Assembly (NCBI GenBank): GCA_900555525.1
Contig: USLP01000002.1
Coordinates: 1-18,474, forward strand
Length of the DNA: 18,474 bases
Direction of reading: 5' to 3'
DNA from: an uncultured Eubacteriales bacterium
GTDB taxonomy: Bacteria > Bacillota > Clostridia > UMGS1840
Of the stretch, positions 1 to 7,779 are shown piece after piece. Numbering within the stretch: position 1 is the stretch's first letter; every line of letters starts with the position of its first letter. The translations under genes and the position numbers were made by a program. A model generated the notes under the pieces. The model was not told the origin of the DNA. It did no database searches and was given only the letters and a program-made list of their open reading frames with translations.

Positions 1-23
1 CCGCCGGGTAATAAGGCGCATTT

Positions 24-80
24 GCGTCGGAATTCATGTCATTAGGCCATAGAAGACATGAATCCCGACGCTTTTTATTT
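24..80 (+). terminator. Terminator-like hairpin directly upstream of the MATE gene
   Basis: Bases 24-40 and 55-71 form a 17-bp stem with one A-C mismatch and a 14-nt loop. It is followed by TTTTTATTT (72-80), the classic form of an intrinsic terminator on the plus strand. The ribosome binding site of the MATE gene begins only 3 nt later, so there is no room for a promoter between them. The hairpin either ends an upstream transcript that can read through into the MATE gene, or it is an attenuator or riboswitch expression platform. What lies upstream is outside the window. Confidence 0.75.
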
Positions 81-96
81 AAAAGGAGAAAAAATC

Positions 97-1395
97 ATGA
101 ACAATATTTTTAAAACTTTTTTAAAGTATGTTTCCCTTAACATTTTGGGAATGACTGCAATTTCGTGCTATATTTTGGCTGATACGTATTTTATAGCGCA
201 GGGCTTGGGCGCTAACGGACTTACCGCATTAAATCTTGCACTGCCTGTATTTAATTTTATTCACGGTATCGGGCTTATGCTCGGAATGGGCGGTGCGTCA
301 AAATATTCGATTTACAAAAGCCGAGGCGAAAGTAAAAATGCGGATAAATATTTTTTAAACACACTGATCAGCGGTGCGATAATTTCAATTGTTATAATTT
401 TTCTCGGAATTACCGTTTCAAAAAACGTTACGCATATTCTCGGCGCTGACGAAAAAACATTTGATATGACACACATATATCTGAAAATGCTTATGCTGTT
501 CTCCCCCGCCTTTATATTTAACAATATTTTCCTCTGCTTTATACGTAACGACAATGCACCGGCGCTGTCCATGACGGCGATGATAACGGGAAGTCTTTCC
601 AACGTTGTACTCGATTATCTTTTTATTTTTCCGTTTTCTATGGGAATGTTCGGTGCAATTTTGGCAACGTGCTTATCGCCTGTTATCAGCCTTGCAATAA
701 TGTTCACACATCATAAAAACAGCAGTTTTTCAATTAAAAATAATACATTCTGCGCAAAAACATCAGGTGAAATTATATCTCTCGGCTTTCCTTCGTTTGT
801 TTCCGAAGCGGCGGCAGGAACGGTTATTATAGTTTTCAATATTTTGATACTCGGTTTAAACGGAAACACAGGCGTTGCAGCTTACGGAGTTATAACAAAT
901 CTTGCGTGTGTAACAACGGCGGTATTCACAGGCGCCGCACAAGGTGTTCAGCCTCTTTTCAGCTATGCTTATGGAAAATCAAACATAAAAAATATAAGAC
1001 AATTACTAAAATACACGTATGGATTTGTGATAATTATTTCCCTGGTAATATATACCGCAATATTCTTTAATTCTTCATTCATAGTAAAAGCCTTTAACAG
1101 CGAAAACAACGCTTGGCTTGCACAGATTGCCGATATCGGTCTAAAGCTGTATTTCACTTCGCTTATTTTCGCAGGGTTTAATATCGCAACCTCCGTGCTT
1201 TTTACTTCAATCGAGAAACCCTTGTTCGCACAAATAATTTCGCTTTTGCGCGGGTTTGCGGTTATTATTCCGCTTTCGTTCTTCATGGCACATTTTTTTG
1301 GACTCACAGGTGTTTGGCTTTGTGTTCCTTTGACCGAAGCGGTCGTTTTTGCTGTTGCCACTGTATTTATTATAAAAAATTTGAAAAAATTATAA
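97..1395 (+). CDS. MATE family multidrug/Na+ efflux transporter
   Basis: A 432-residue integral membrane protein that probably exports drugs or metabolites using a cation gradient. The length fits the MATE family (about 430-470), and hydrophobic segments run throughout in two similar halves. The first half has the typical start, with ADTYFIAQGLG near residue 30 and LNLALPVFNFIHGIG just after. The second half opens with GFPSFVSEAAAG and carries GAAQGVQPLFSYAYG. This resembles the MepA/DinF-like branch of Bacillota. I chose the ATG at 97 because AAGGAG (83-88) lies 8 nt before it. An in-frame ATG at 58 sits inside the terminator hairpin and has no ribosome binding site. The gene is convergent with the rhamnose operon and more GC-rich (48% in a hand count of 241-300). 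The substrate cannot be told from sequence. Confidence 0.92.
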   Translation: MNNIFKTFLKYVSLNILGMTAISCYILADTYFIAQGLGANGLTALNLALPVFNFIHGIGLMLGMGGASKYSIYKSRGESKNADKYFLNTLISGAIISIVIIFLGITVSKNVTHILGADEKTFDMTHIYLKMLMLFSPAFIFNNIFLCFIRNDNAPALSMTAMITGSLSNVVLDYLFIFPFSMGMFGAILATCLSPVISLAIMFTHHKNSSFSIKNNTFCAKTSGEIISLGFPSFVSEAAAGTVIIVFNILILGLNGNTGVAAYGVITNLACVTTAVFTGAAQGVQPLFSYAYGKSNIKNIRQLLKYTYGFVIIISLVIYTAIFFNSSFIVKAFNSENNAWLAQIADIGLKLYFTSLIFAGFNIATSVLFTSIEKPLFAQIISLLRGFAVIIPLSFFMAHFFGLTGVWLCVPLTEAVVFAVATVFIIKNLKKL

Positions 1396-1423
1396 AAAAA
1401 TGCACGACCTCATATGAGGTCGT
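1392..1423 (-). terminator. Intrinsic terminator of the leftward rhamnose operon
   Basis: Bases 1404-1423 are a perfect 20-bp palindrome. On the minus strand it is followed by GCATTTTTTTATAATTTTTTC, a good U-tract, so it stops leftward transcription arriving from the mutarotase gene 264 nt upstream. On the plus strand the palindrome is followed by CCTTGAC with no U-run, so it is a poor terminator for the MATE gene, although it may still form a 3' hairpin there. Confidence 0.75.
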
Positions 1424-1425
1424 CC

Positions 1426-1454
1426 TTGACATGCCGGCAATTTCATGCTATAAT
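1426..1454 (+). promoter_or_regulatory. Perfect consensus sigma-A promoter
   Basis: TTGACA (1426-1431) and TATAAT (1449-1454) are separated by exactly 17 nt, so both hexamers and the spacing match the housekeeping consensus without a mismatch. Transcription should start near 1461. No ordinary protein gene lies downstream on this strand, so the promoter points at the predicted structured RNA described next. Confidence 0.85.
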
Positions 1455-1460
1455 GTAATT

Positions 1461-1624
1461 ACGGACTGAAAGCCAAATTTTGCTTTCAGCCCACAAAAAC
1501 TACTTAGATTATATTATCATTTTGGAGTAAATTTTTAGGTTTACACAAAACGAGGGATTCCCCCCAGTTACTGTATTTTTGTTTCTGCCTTGCAAAATTT
1601 TCTTTATTGCAAGGTTTATTTGTT
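1461..1624 (+). ncRNA. Predicted structured small RNA of about 165 nt, family unknown
   Basis: No protein gene is visible in this stretch, but it has the parts of a stand-alone RNA gene. There is a perfect promoter just upstream and three hairpins. Hairpin 1 pairs CTGAAAGC (1466-1473) with GCTTTCAG (1482-1489), and two extra G-C pairs follow an A-C mismatch. Hairpin 2 pairs TTTTG (1520-1524) with CAAAA (1546-1550) and GTAAA (1527-1531) with TTTAC (1540-1544). Hairpin 3 is the terminator. A GGG/CCC-rich linker lies at 1553-1565. The RNA is antisense to the 3' untranslated part of the rhamnose operon if that transcript runs to its terminator. I could not match it to 6S RNA, tmRNA or another known family. 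Confidence 0.55.
1588..1624 (+). terminator. Terminator at the end of the predicted small RNA
   Basis: CCTTGCAA (1588-1595) and TTGCAAGG (1607-1614) form a perfect 8-bp stem with an 11-nt loop. TTTATTTGTT follows on the plus strand. On the minus strand the hairpin is followed by CAGAAACAAAAA, so it does not serve the leftward operon. Confidence 0.6.
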
Positions 1625-1686
1625 ATGGAATTTTTTCTTTTTCCACTGTTTTTAATTCTTTCACGTTATTTTTCCTCATATGTTTT

Positions 1687-2004
1687 TCAATCTAAAGTAA
1701 ACACATTTTTCAACATCGGCTGAGCACCTGTTACAGTATCAATCTCCATTATAAGAATGTCCTTCATATATTCGTTCCATCTGTCAACTACAGGGCTTTC
1801 AGCTTGGACTTTAGTAGCATATTCAATTCCTTTCTCACATTCATAATATCCAAAAAGCTCATTATCAACATTCCATATGGTATAATTACATATGCCTGCA
1901 GCTTTCAAAACATCAACCATTTCCGGCCATATCTCATTATGACGTTTTATGTATTCATCAATTGAGCCATCTTTTATCATACCTTTCCAAGCATACTTTT
2001 CCAT
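1687..2004 (-). CDS. rhaM: L-rhamnose mutarotase
   Basis: A 105-residue cytosolic enzyme that interconverts the beta and alpha anomers of L-rhamnose, supplying the alpha form for isomerisation. The family pattern is clear: RHNEIWPEM (21-29) with His22, NYTIW (40-44) with Tyr41, SPVVDRWNEYM (70-80) and the C-terminal LKNVFTLD. His22 and Tyr41 fall at the same positions as the active-site residues known for the E. coli enzyme YiiL/RhaM, which is also about 104 residues long. I chose the ATG at 2004. The GGAGGAG 7 nt upstream is formed by the last codons of the GH106 gene, whose stop ends 1 nt before, so translation is probably coupled. An ATG five codons earlier overlaps that ribosome binding site. 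It is the last gene of the operon. Confidence 0.93.
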   Translation of the reverse strand: MEKYAWKGMIKDGSIDEYIKRHNEIWPEMVDVLKAAGICNYTIWNVDNELFGYYECEKGIEYATKVQAESPVVDRWNEYMKDILIMEIDTVTGAQPMLKNVFTLD

Positions 2005-2005
2005 T

Positions 2006-4717
2006 TCATTCTCCTCCATTCAAACCAAATTTTACAAAATAGTAGCAATTATCAAAATCAGCTTCGGTTTTATCGTAATATACACAAGGCTCCTTATAAA
2101 AATTAGGTGGTGCAATATACCCCTCTTCAACCCACTTAAAATGGTGCGGTCCTAATAGGTTCCTCAAATTATTTGTAAGCGTTAATTGTATCTTGTTTTT
2201 TCCCTTTTTTATATATTTTGATAATTCAACCTCATACGGTTCAAAAATAAGAGCTTTTACATCTTCGCCATTTACATTTACCAAAACTGAATTTACACCC
2301 TCGTTGCTGAACTTTAAAGCATAGTCATTATCCGTTAATGTGATTTCTTTTTCTACTGTTATTTTCCCGGAATAAAACATAAATCCTTGTTTTTCAATTT
2401 CTGATAAAGTAATTTCAGCTTTTGGCTTATCAATATAAAAATTGCCGTTTATTTTATAAGCTTTTTTATTTATCGGAATAATTTCGCCATCAGTAAATAC
2501 TCCAAAATCCCCCATAAGATAAATAGACTCAATTTCCATTTCATAGCTCAGCTTATTACACACAGTTGTATGGTTAAAGCTATCATAAAAATCTTTGTAA
2601 ACCTTATCACTTTGGGAAAAAATACAGGAAAGAAAAATATTATTTTCTCCTGACTTAACATACTTTGAAATATCCACCTTTCTAAAAGAAGAATCAATAT
2701 AAAATCCGCAATCTTTATATATTACCTCGCTATCATTAATAGTAATTTTAAATTTAGCGGCATCCTCAAGCAACATATACATTTCTTTCGGAACATATTT
2801 TGCATTAAAGGTAAATTCCATATCAATCTTGCAAGGTCTATTTAATTTCATTGCACGGTACAAAACATTAAGAATATATCCCTTTTCTTCTTGCAGCTCT
2901 CCGTCTATATAATATTTACAAAAATCAAGTGTGTATAAATTCATAGTTTTATTAATAATTTTCCATTCACCTGACAAGCTAAGTTGTTTTAAAAATTTTT
3001 GTTTTAAAAGATGTCTTTCGCCATTATCCTTTAAAATAATACTTGTATAAGGAGCTGCAATATACTCTCCGTAAAATTCACTCCACTCACCCGTCTCAAT
3101 ATCTAATATTTCACTTCCGACATTAAACTTACATTTTTGAGTTTCTCCGGTCAAATTTACAAAATAATGAATTGCACAGTCGTCAAATTTCCGCATTGTA
3201 TAAGTTATATTTTCATTATCAACGACATTATTTTCTGAAATCTCATCTATTGATAAAATTATACCACCGTTATTTTTGTATTCCATAAGTAAATTTTTTG
3301 TGTTTTCAAAAAGCTCATCATATAAAACGATAACCTTATCATACTTCATTTTACCAATAATAAACTTATTGTTTTCGATTTTTCCATGTCTTTCAATTAT
3401 TGTTTCGTCACCAAGATGAAACATAATGTGCTTTTTTTCCAAAGTTTCTAATGCATTTTCAAACATATCATCAATTTCTTGTACACTTTTACTTGTTCCG
3501 TTATACATAGTCCACGCCTTTGTAAGAGGGTGAATAAGTAATGTATCACAAACTTCTTCCCCCTCCGAAAGTAAGTAACCTATCCGTGACATTGCATCTG
3601 AAAATTTTTCATATTCATCCCACCAAGGCTGTTGATAATAAACAGCCGGAGGATTATCTCTTTTTCTTGAGCCACGTAAGCTGTACCCTTCCAAATGAGC
3701 ACAATAACGATTTACACCTCTAACCATTTGAGATTCTAAAATTCTTCTCATATCCGAAAAATTCAACTCATATCCCCCGCAAGCAAAAGATTCAGTCAAA
3801 ATTTGTTTTTTCCCCAACTGAGAAGCAACTGAAGAAACCTGCTTTCCCAAAGAGCATTTGGCAGAATTACGGGAAAGTTGGTCAACTCCGGGAATATGAA
3901 AATATTCGTAGTGTGGCATAGAAGCTCCGCTTGCATCAATCTGGAATGCTAAATTTTCCTCCAAAAGTATGTGACCTGTCAGCTTTAACCCCCGTTTATC
4001 ACACCAATCATAAATTTTCTTAAAATAATTTTCTGAAAATAAATCTGTTACAAGTTTTCTGAATTTTTTTCTTGTATCCTTATAGCCACCTACATCTTCA
4101 AAAATTTCAATTAATTTTTCTAAAATATCTTCCCCGTACCGTTTTTTATATTCACAAGGAATTACTAAACTCCACACATTTTTTTGAGTTCCCACATTTG
4201 GCTCATCGGTAAAAAATCCCACAATATCGTTCCCGAATTTTTCGTAGTACGGTTCATATATATTTTTTATAAACTCGGCTGTGACATCACTGTCCAATAA
4301 ATCAACATAAAATGGCTCCAAAATATAATAAAATCTGTAACCGTCTTTTTCACAGATTGTTGTTCCTTCACCGCTTGAGTTTTCTGTTTTTTCATATTTT
4401 AATACCTTTTGCTGATACTTTTCACCCAAACCGTTTACTATGCCGTCTCCGAAGCCTGACGGATAACCGTTTTCGTCATAAGCCCATGCTTCCATACCGT
4501 ATTTTTTTGCTTCATCTATACTTACTTTTACGTTGGAAAACCATTCTTCACCCATATATTCCGTTAAAAGTCCGCTACGAGCGTGCATAAAAAAACCGCC
4601 CATTCCACTTTCTCCCATAATATCAACCTGTCTTTTGGTTTCCTTTTTTTCAAGCTTATCATTCCAACTCCAAAATGGAAGCGGTTTATATTTTCTGTCG
4701 ATATTTTTTAAATCCAT
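2006..4717 (-). CDS. GH106-like alpha-L-rhamnosidase, cytosolic
   Basis: A 903-residue glycoside hydrolase, probably removing alpha-L-rhamnose from oligosaccharides. The N-terminal third has the GH106 look (family usually about 800-1100 residues): PLPFWSWND near residue 15, GMGGFFMHARSGL near 40 and WAYDENGYPSG near 80. Acidic motifs FFTDEP (Glu about 172) and LTESF (Glu about 309) are candidate catalytic or calcium sites, by analogy with the family and not proven here. The C-terminal third is beta-rich and resembles a galactose-binding-like domain. There is no signal peptide, so the substrate must be imported. The ATG at 4717 has AAGGTG 6 nt before it; a GTG at 4726 overlaps that site and is less likely. 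The mutarotase gene directly downstream, 1 nt away, supports rhamnose as the product. The GH106 assignment is fairly sure, the exact linkage is not. Confidence 0.78.
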   Translation of the reverse strand: MDLKNIDRKYKPLPFWSWNDKLEKKETKRQVDIMGESGMGGFFMHARSGLLTEYMGEEWFSNVKVSIDEAKKYGMEAWAYDENGYPSGFGDGIVNGLGEKYQQKVLKYEKTENSSGEGTTICEKDGYRFYYILEPFYVDLLDSDVTAEFIKNIYEPYYEKFGNDIVGFFTDEPNVGTQKNVWSLVIPCEYKKRYGEDILEKLIEIFEDVGGYKDTRKKFRKLVTDLFSENYFKKIYDWCDKRGLKLTGHILLEENLAFQIDASGASMPHYEYFHIPGVDQLSRNSAKCSLGKQVSSVASQLGKKQILTESFACGGYELNFSDMRRILESQMVRGVNRYCAHLEGYSLRGSRKRDNPPAVYYQQPWWDEYEKFSDAMSRIGYLLSEGEEVCDTLLIHPLTKAWTMYNGTSKSVQEIDDMFENALETLEKKHIMFHLGDETIIERHGKIENNKFIIGKMKYDKVIVLYDELFENTKNLLMEYKNNGGIILSIDEISENNVVDNENITYTMRKFDDCAIHYFVNLTGETQKCKFNVGSEILDIETGEWSEFYGEYIAAPYTSIILKDNGERHLLKQKFLKQLSLSGEWKIINKTMNLYTLDFCKYYIDGELQEEKGYILNVLYRAMKLNRPCKIDMEFTFNAKYVPKEMYMLLEDAAKFKITINDSEVIYKDCGFYIDSSFRKVDISKYVKSGENNIFLSCIFSQSDKVYKDFYDSFNHTTVCNKLSYEMEIESIYLMGDFGVFTDGEIIPINKKAYKINGNFYIDKPKAEITLSEIEKQGFMFYSGKITVEKEITLTDNDYALKFSNEGVNSVLVNVNGEDVKALIFEPYEVELSKYIKKGKNKIQLTLTNNLRNLLGPHHFKWVEEGYIAPPNFYKEPCVYYDKTEADFDNCYYFVKFGLNGGE

Positions 4718-4749
4718 TTTTTTCACCTTTTTACAATAATTATATTTTA

Positions 4750-6009
4750 TTAAAGCTCTGTTGCATTGATATCTTTGCCGGTAGCTTTTTGATATTCCGT
4801 GAGTGTTTTGAAATCTTCTCCGAATAATCTGTTAAGAAGCACTTTTTCTTTCACATTGTAAATATTGTTATTTATATCAATCTGTACTTCTGCAGCTTTG
4901 GAAATAATCGAATAAATCACACCACCGTAAGGTGCAGAACCAAACACATTATTTTTTATTTCAAATCTTGCATTTTCGGTTGTTTCTTTTATTCTCCATA
5001 AAAAAATGTGATGCCCCATAGGCTGTGGATAGATTTCGCTTCTTCTTGGCATTGTCTCTCCTAAACGTGAAAATCCCATTCCGGCATCTAAGCATATATT
5101 GTTATTAAAAACCGCATACTTAGGGAGTAAATCTCTTTGCTCAAAAGCTGCCATACCGCATTTTATGAAAATATTATTTTGAATTATAAGATTATCAGCA
5201 GGCTTTAATTCAATCCCGCCTCCCTGATGTGTAACAGCAGAATCGTATATATCATTAAAAACACAGTTTTCAACTTTGATGTTTTCAGCTATATTCCAAA
5301 ATTCCACACCGTTGCCAAAGCGTATTTTCTGTTCCTTATTCCAAACGCAGCCGCCGATATACTCAAATTTACAATTTGAAATTTTTATATTATGACTTTT
5401 CCCCTCACCTGATAAAGCGTGAACACCACTGTTTATAAATGATAAATCAGAAATAATCATATCGTGACCGTTATTTGCAAGTGTTCTTTCACCACGCACC
5501 ACACACTCTATATGCGAATAATGCTTTGCAGGATTTTCCTTTGAATACATAAAAATCTTATGTTCATACTGTTCAAAACTTTTGCCACCCTCACCGTAGC
5601 CAATACAAGTATCATACCACTCTCCCTGTTCGTTAAGGTCTTCTTTTTCCCACCTTAAAGCTCCACATAAATCAGAATTATCAAAAATGAAATTACACGC
5701 TTCAGTTTCAGGAACATTTACACACTCCCAAATATTTTTGTCTGTTTCTTTCCAATCATTCACATCACTCATATCAACAGAACCACAAAAAATCGGATTT
5801 TTTCCGATGCCGTAAGCACCATAGGTAATTGGATTTCCGTCTTCTCCCGACACATTATGAAGTCCGCCTCTTATAAAACACCCTCTTTTAAAAAGAAGAT
5901 TGTCTCCTCCTTTTAAAACCAAACCTATGTGTGAGCTTTTTGGCTCATTTTCACTAAGACCGCTATTTTGAACTTTTCCGTTTATTGAATCAATATAGTA
6001 TGTTGCCAT
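4750..6009 (-). CDS. Cytosolic right-handed beta-helix protein, possible glycosidase or lyase
   Basis: A 419-residue protein of unknown function. The start ATYYIDSINGK and the segment ITYGAYGIGKNPIFCGS (61-77) resemble the opening of pectate-lyase-type beta-helix proteins. Short rungs with Asn- and Cys-rich turns follow, for example ISNCKFEYIGGC (210-221), VENCVFNDIYDS (246-257) and IIQNNIFIKCG (275-285). A polar cluster near 236-266 (Glu236, Asp256, His261 and HQGGG) could be an active site; this is inference. No signal peptide or membrane segment is visible, so it should act in the cytosol with the GH106 enzyme. The ATG at 6009 has GAGGAG 12 nt upstream, overlapping the stop codon of the kinase gene. 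It is probably a glycoside hydrolase or lyase for a rhamnose-containing oligosaccharide, but I do not recognise a characterised family. Confidence 0.75.
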   Translation of the reverse strand: MATYYIDSINGKVQNSGLSENEPKSSHIGLVLKGGDNLLFKRGCFIRGGLHNVSGEDGNPITYGAYGIGKNPIFCGSVDMSDVNDWKETDKNIWECVNVPETEACNFIFDNSDLCGALRWEKEDLNEQGEWYDTCIGYGEGGKSFEQYEHKIFMYSKENPAKHYSHIECVVRGERTLANNGHDMIISDLSFINSGVHALSGEGKSHNIKISNCKFEYIGGCVWNKEQKIRFGNGVEFWNIAENIKVENCVFNDIYDSAVTHQGGGIELKPADNLIIQNNIFIKCGMAAFEQRDLLPKYAVFNNNICLDAGMGFSRLGETMPRRSEIYPQPMGHHIFLWRIKETTENARFEIKNNVFGSAPYGGVIYSIISKAAEVQIDINNNIYNVKEKVLLNRLFGEDFKTLTEYQKATGKDINATEL

Positions 6010-6027
6010 TTTATTTTTCTTCTCCTC

Positions 6028-7779
6028 TTATTTTATAATAGGTAATTTGATTTTTACCGTAGTACCCTTTCCATATTCGCTTTTTATTTCAAGTCCGTAC
6101 TTTTCACCATACATAAGCTGTATTCTTTGATGTAAATTTCTTATTCCTATATGCTTTGATTCTATACGAATTTTTGAATTTATTTTACTTATAATCTTTT
6201 GAAGTTCATCCTCTGTCATACCAATCCCATTATCTGTAATTGTAAATATCAGCATATCATTTTCTGTATTACATAATATACTTATTATACCATCCTTACG
6301 ACAAGAAGCAGAAATTCCGTGATATACAGAATTTTCTATTATTGGTTGCAGACACAACTTTAAAACAGAACAGCCATTCAGTTTTGAATCAATTTTCCAA
6401 TTCACTTCTTTAATTTCATCATACCTATTTTTGAATAAATCAAGATAAATTTTACTATTTTCTATTTCTTCTTCCAAAAGCACCGTATCAGAGCCATTTT
6501 TCAAACTATATTTTAAATATTTTGACAAATTTAAAATCATTTTTGAAGTGATGTGATTGTAATTGAAATCCTGTATGCTCTGCATATATATTGTATATAG
6601 GCTATTATATATAAAATGAGGGGAAACCTGGGCTTTCAAAACCTGTAATTGTAAATTTTGTAATTCATAAAGTCTATTTTCAAGCTCAATTTTCAGAGCC
6701 TTATTAACGTTTGAATAATTTATAATTTTTTCTGATATCTTTCTTATTTCGGGTATAAACTTTCCTTCATACTCCGACTCGCTATCTATAATCTTCTCAA
6801 TAGCATTTATAGGCTCATAAATACTACGATTATATTTATATATCAACAAAACGCCTAAAATCAGCAAAATTGATGTCAATAAAATAAAGATGTTTTTTCG
6901 AATTACTATGTCATTGGAATACTTATCAATCGTATTCACGTAAACATAGCTCCAATCATATTTTTTGGATTTTTTTATGGAAACAACATATTTACCTGTA
7001 TGATTTTTTATTCGTAGCGAAGAATCATACGAAAGTGTTACAACCTTTGAAAGTTCATCGTTATTTTCAATATCTTCAAACATTTTCTCCATATTGGTAT
7101 TATAAATGATTTTACTACCGTTAATCATATAAAATGAAGGTAAAACTTCATTTGTATCAAACAAATCATAAAGCTTATCAAGGTCAATATTTGCAGCAAC
7201 AGCACACTTGTTTCCGTTTATGGTAAACTGCTTTATATATGTTACAACATAAGGATATTTATTGCCTATCACACGCGGATAAAATATTGCTGAAGTTTGC
7301 GAAGTGTCTCTATTGATTACCTCTAACCATTCATCATCAAAAAACTCTTCACTGTTCACATATCCATCAACAGTACATATATTTTTGTCAACATCGGTAT
7401 AGATATATATTGAATTTATATATCTATAAATCAAAATAAAAGGTTTAAATGTATTTTTTATATCAAGATCGTATATTTCATCTGTCAATTTAGGATTATT
7501 CGACGAAAAAAAGATTTGCATTTTATCGCTTGTAATAGTATAATTAACAATATTTTCAACTTCCCGAAAAATATTTTCAATTATCTCTGTATTTGATTGT
7601 AAATCAAAATCATTTATATTTTTTATCTGATCATTTATTACCGCTATGGTATTAAGATAAAAAATAATACTTAACACCACAAGAATAAGTAATATTATAA
7701 CCGAAATCTTTAATGAGCCTTTCGTTATAATATGTTCATCTTTAATAATTTTATTGAAATTTTGTATTATCTTTTTCAT
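6028..7779 (-). CDS. YesM-type sensor histidine kinase
   Basis: A 583-residue membrane kinase that senses an external signal, probably a sugar or a loaded binding protein, and phosphorylates the regulator encoded just upstream. Membrane segments lie at about 23-42 and 296-315. Between them is an extracellular sensor region of about 250 residues, and YEPINAIEKI after the second segment looks like a HAMP-type linker. The His-kinase region carries QVSPHFIYN with the phospho-acceptor His388. The ATPase has PIIENSVYHG (N box, Asn483) and DNGIGM (516-521). The ATG at 7779 overlaps the end of the regulator gene by 29 nt, suggesting coupled translation; its ribosome binding site is weak. The frame is open upstream to 7869, but that part has no ribosome binding site and would put a polar stretch before the membrane segment. 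Confidence 0.9.
   Translation of the reverse strand: MKKIIQNFNKIIKDEHIITKGSLKISVIILLILVVLSIIFYLNTIAVINDQIKNINDFDLQSNTEIIENIFREVENIVNYTITSDKMQIFFSSNNPKLTDEIYDLDIKNTFKPFILIYRYINSIYIYTDVDKNICTVDGYVNSEEFFDDEWLEVINRDTSQTSAIFYPRVIGNKYPYVVTYIKQFTINGNKCAVAANIDLDKLYDLFDTNEVLPSFYMINGSKIIYNTNMEKMFEDIENNDELSKVVTLSYDSSLRIKNHTGKYVVSIKKSKKYDWSYVYVNTIDKYSNDIVIRKNIFILLTSILLILGVLLIYKYNRSIYEPINAIEKIIDSESEYEGKFIPEIRKISEKIINYSNVNKALKIELENRLYELQNLQLQVLKAQVSPHFIYNSLYTIYMQSIQDFNYNHITSKMILNLSKYLKYSLKNGSDTVLLEEEIENSKIYLDLFKNRYDEIKEVNWKIDSKLNGCSVLKLCLQPIIENSVYHGISASCRKDGIISILCNTENDMLIFTITDNGIGMTEDELQKIISKINSKIRIESKHIGIRNLHQRIQLMYGEKYGLEIKSEYGKGTTVKIKLPIIK

Noticed and set aside
1..23. Possible 3' end of a guanidine or other riboswitch
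   Set aside because: The visible bases do not contain a motif I can match to a known class, and the rest is outside the window; kept only as a question in the findings.
58..96. In-frame ATG at 58 as start of the MATE protein
   Set aside because: It lies within the terminator stem, has no ribosome binding site and adds a polar 13-residue extension; the ATG at 97 has AAGGAG at good spacing.
1625..1723. Small plus-strand frame coding a 32-residue hydrophobic peptide, with AAGG 10 nt upstream
   Set aside because: It begins right after the terminator hairpin and runs into the mutarotase gene on the other strand; phenylalanine-rich content is what a T-rich stretch gives by chance.
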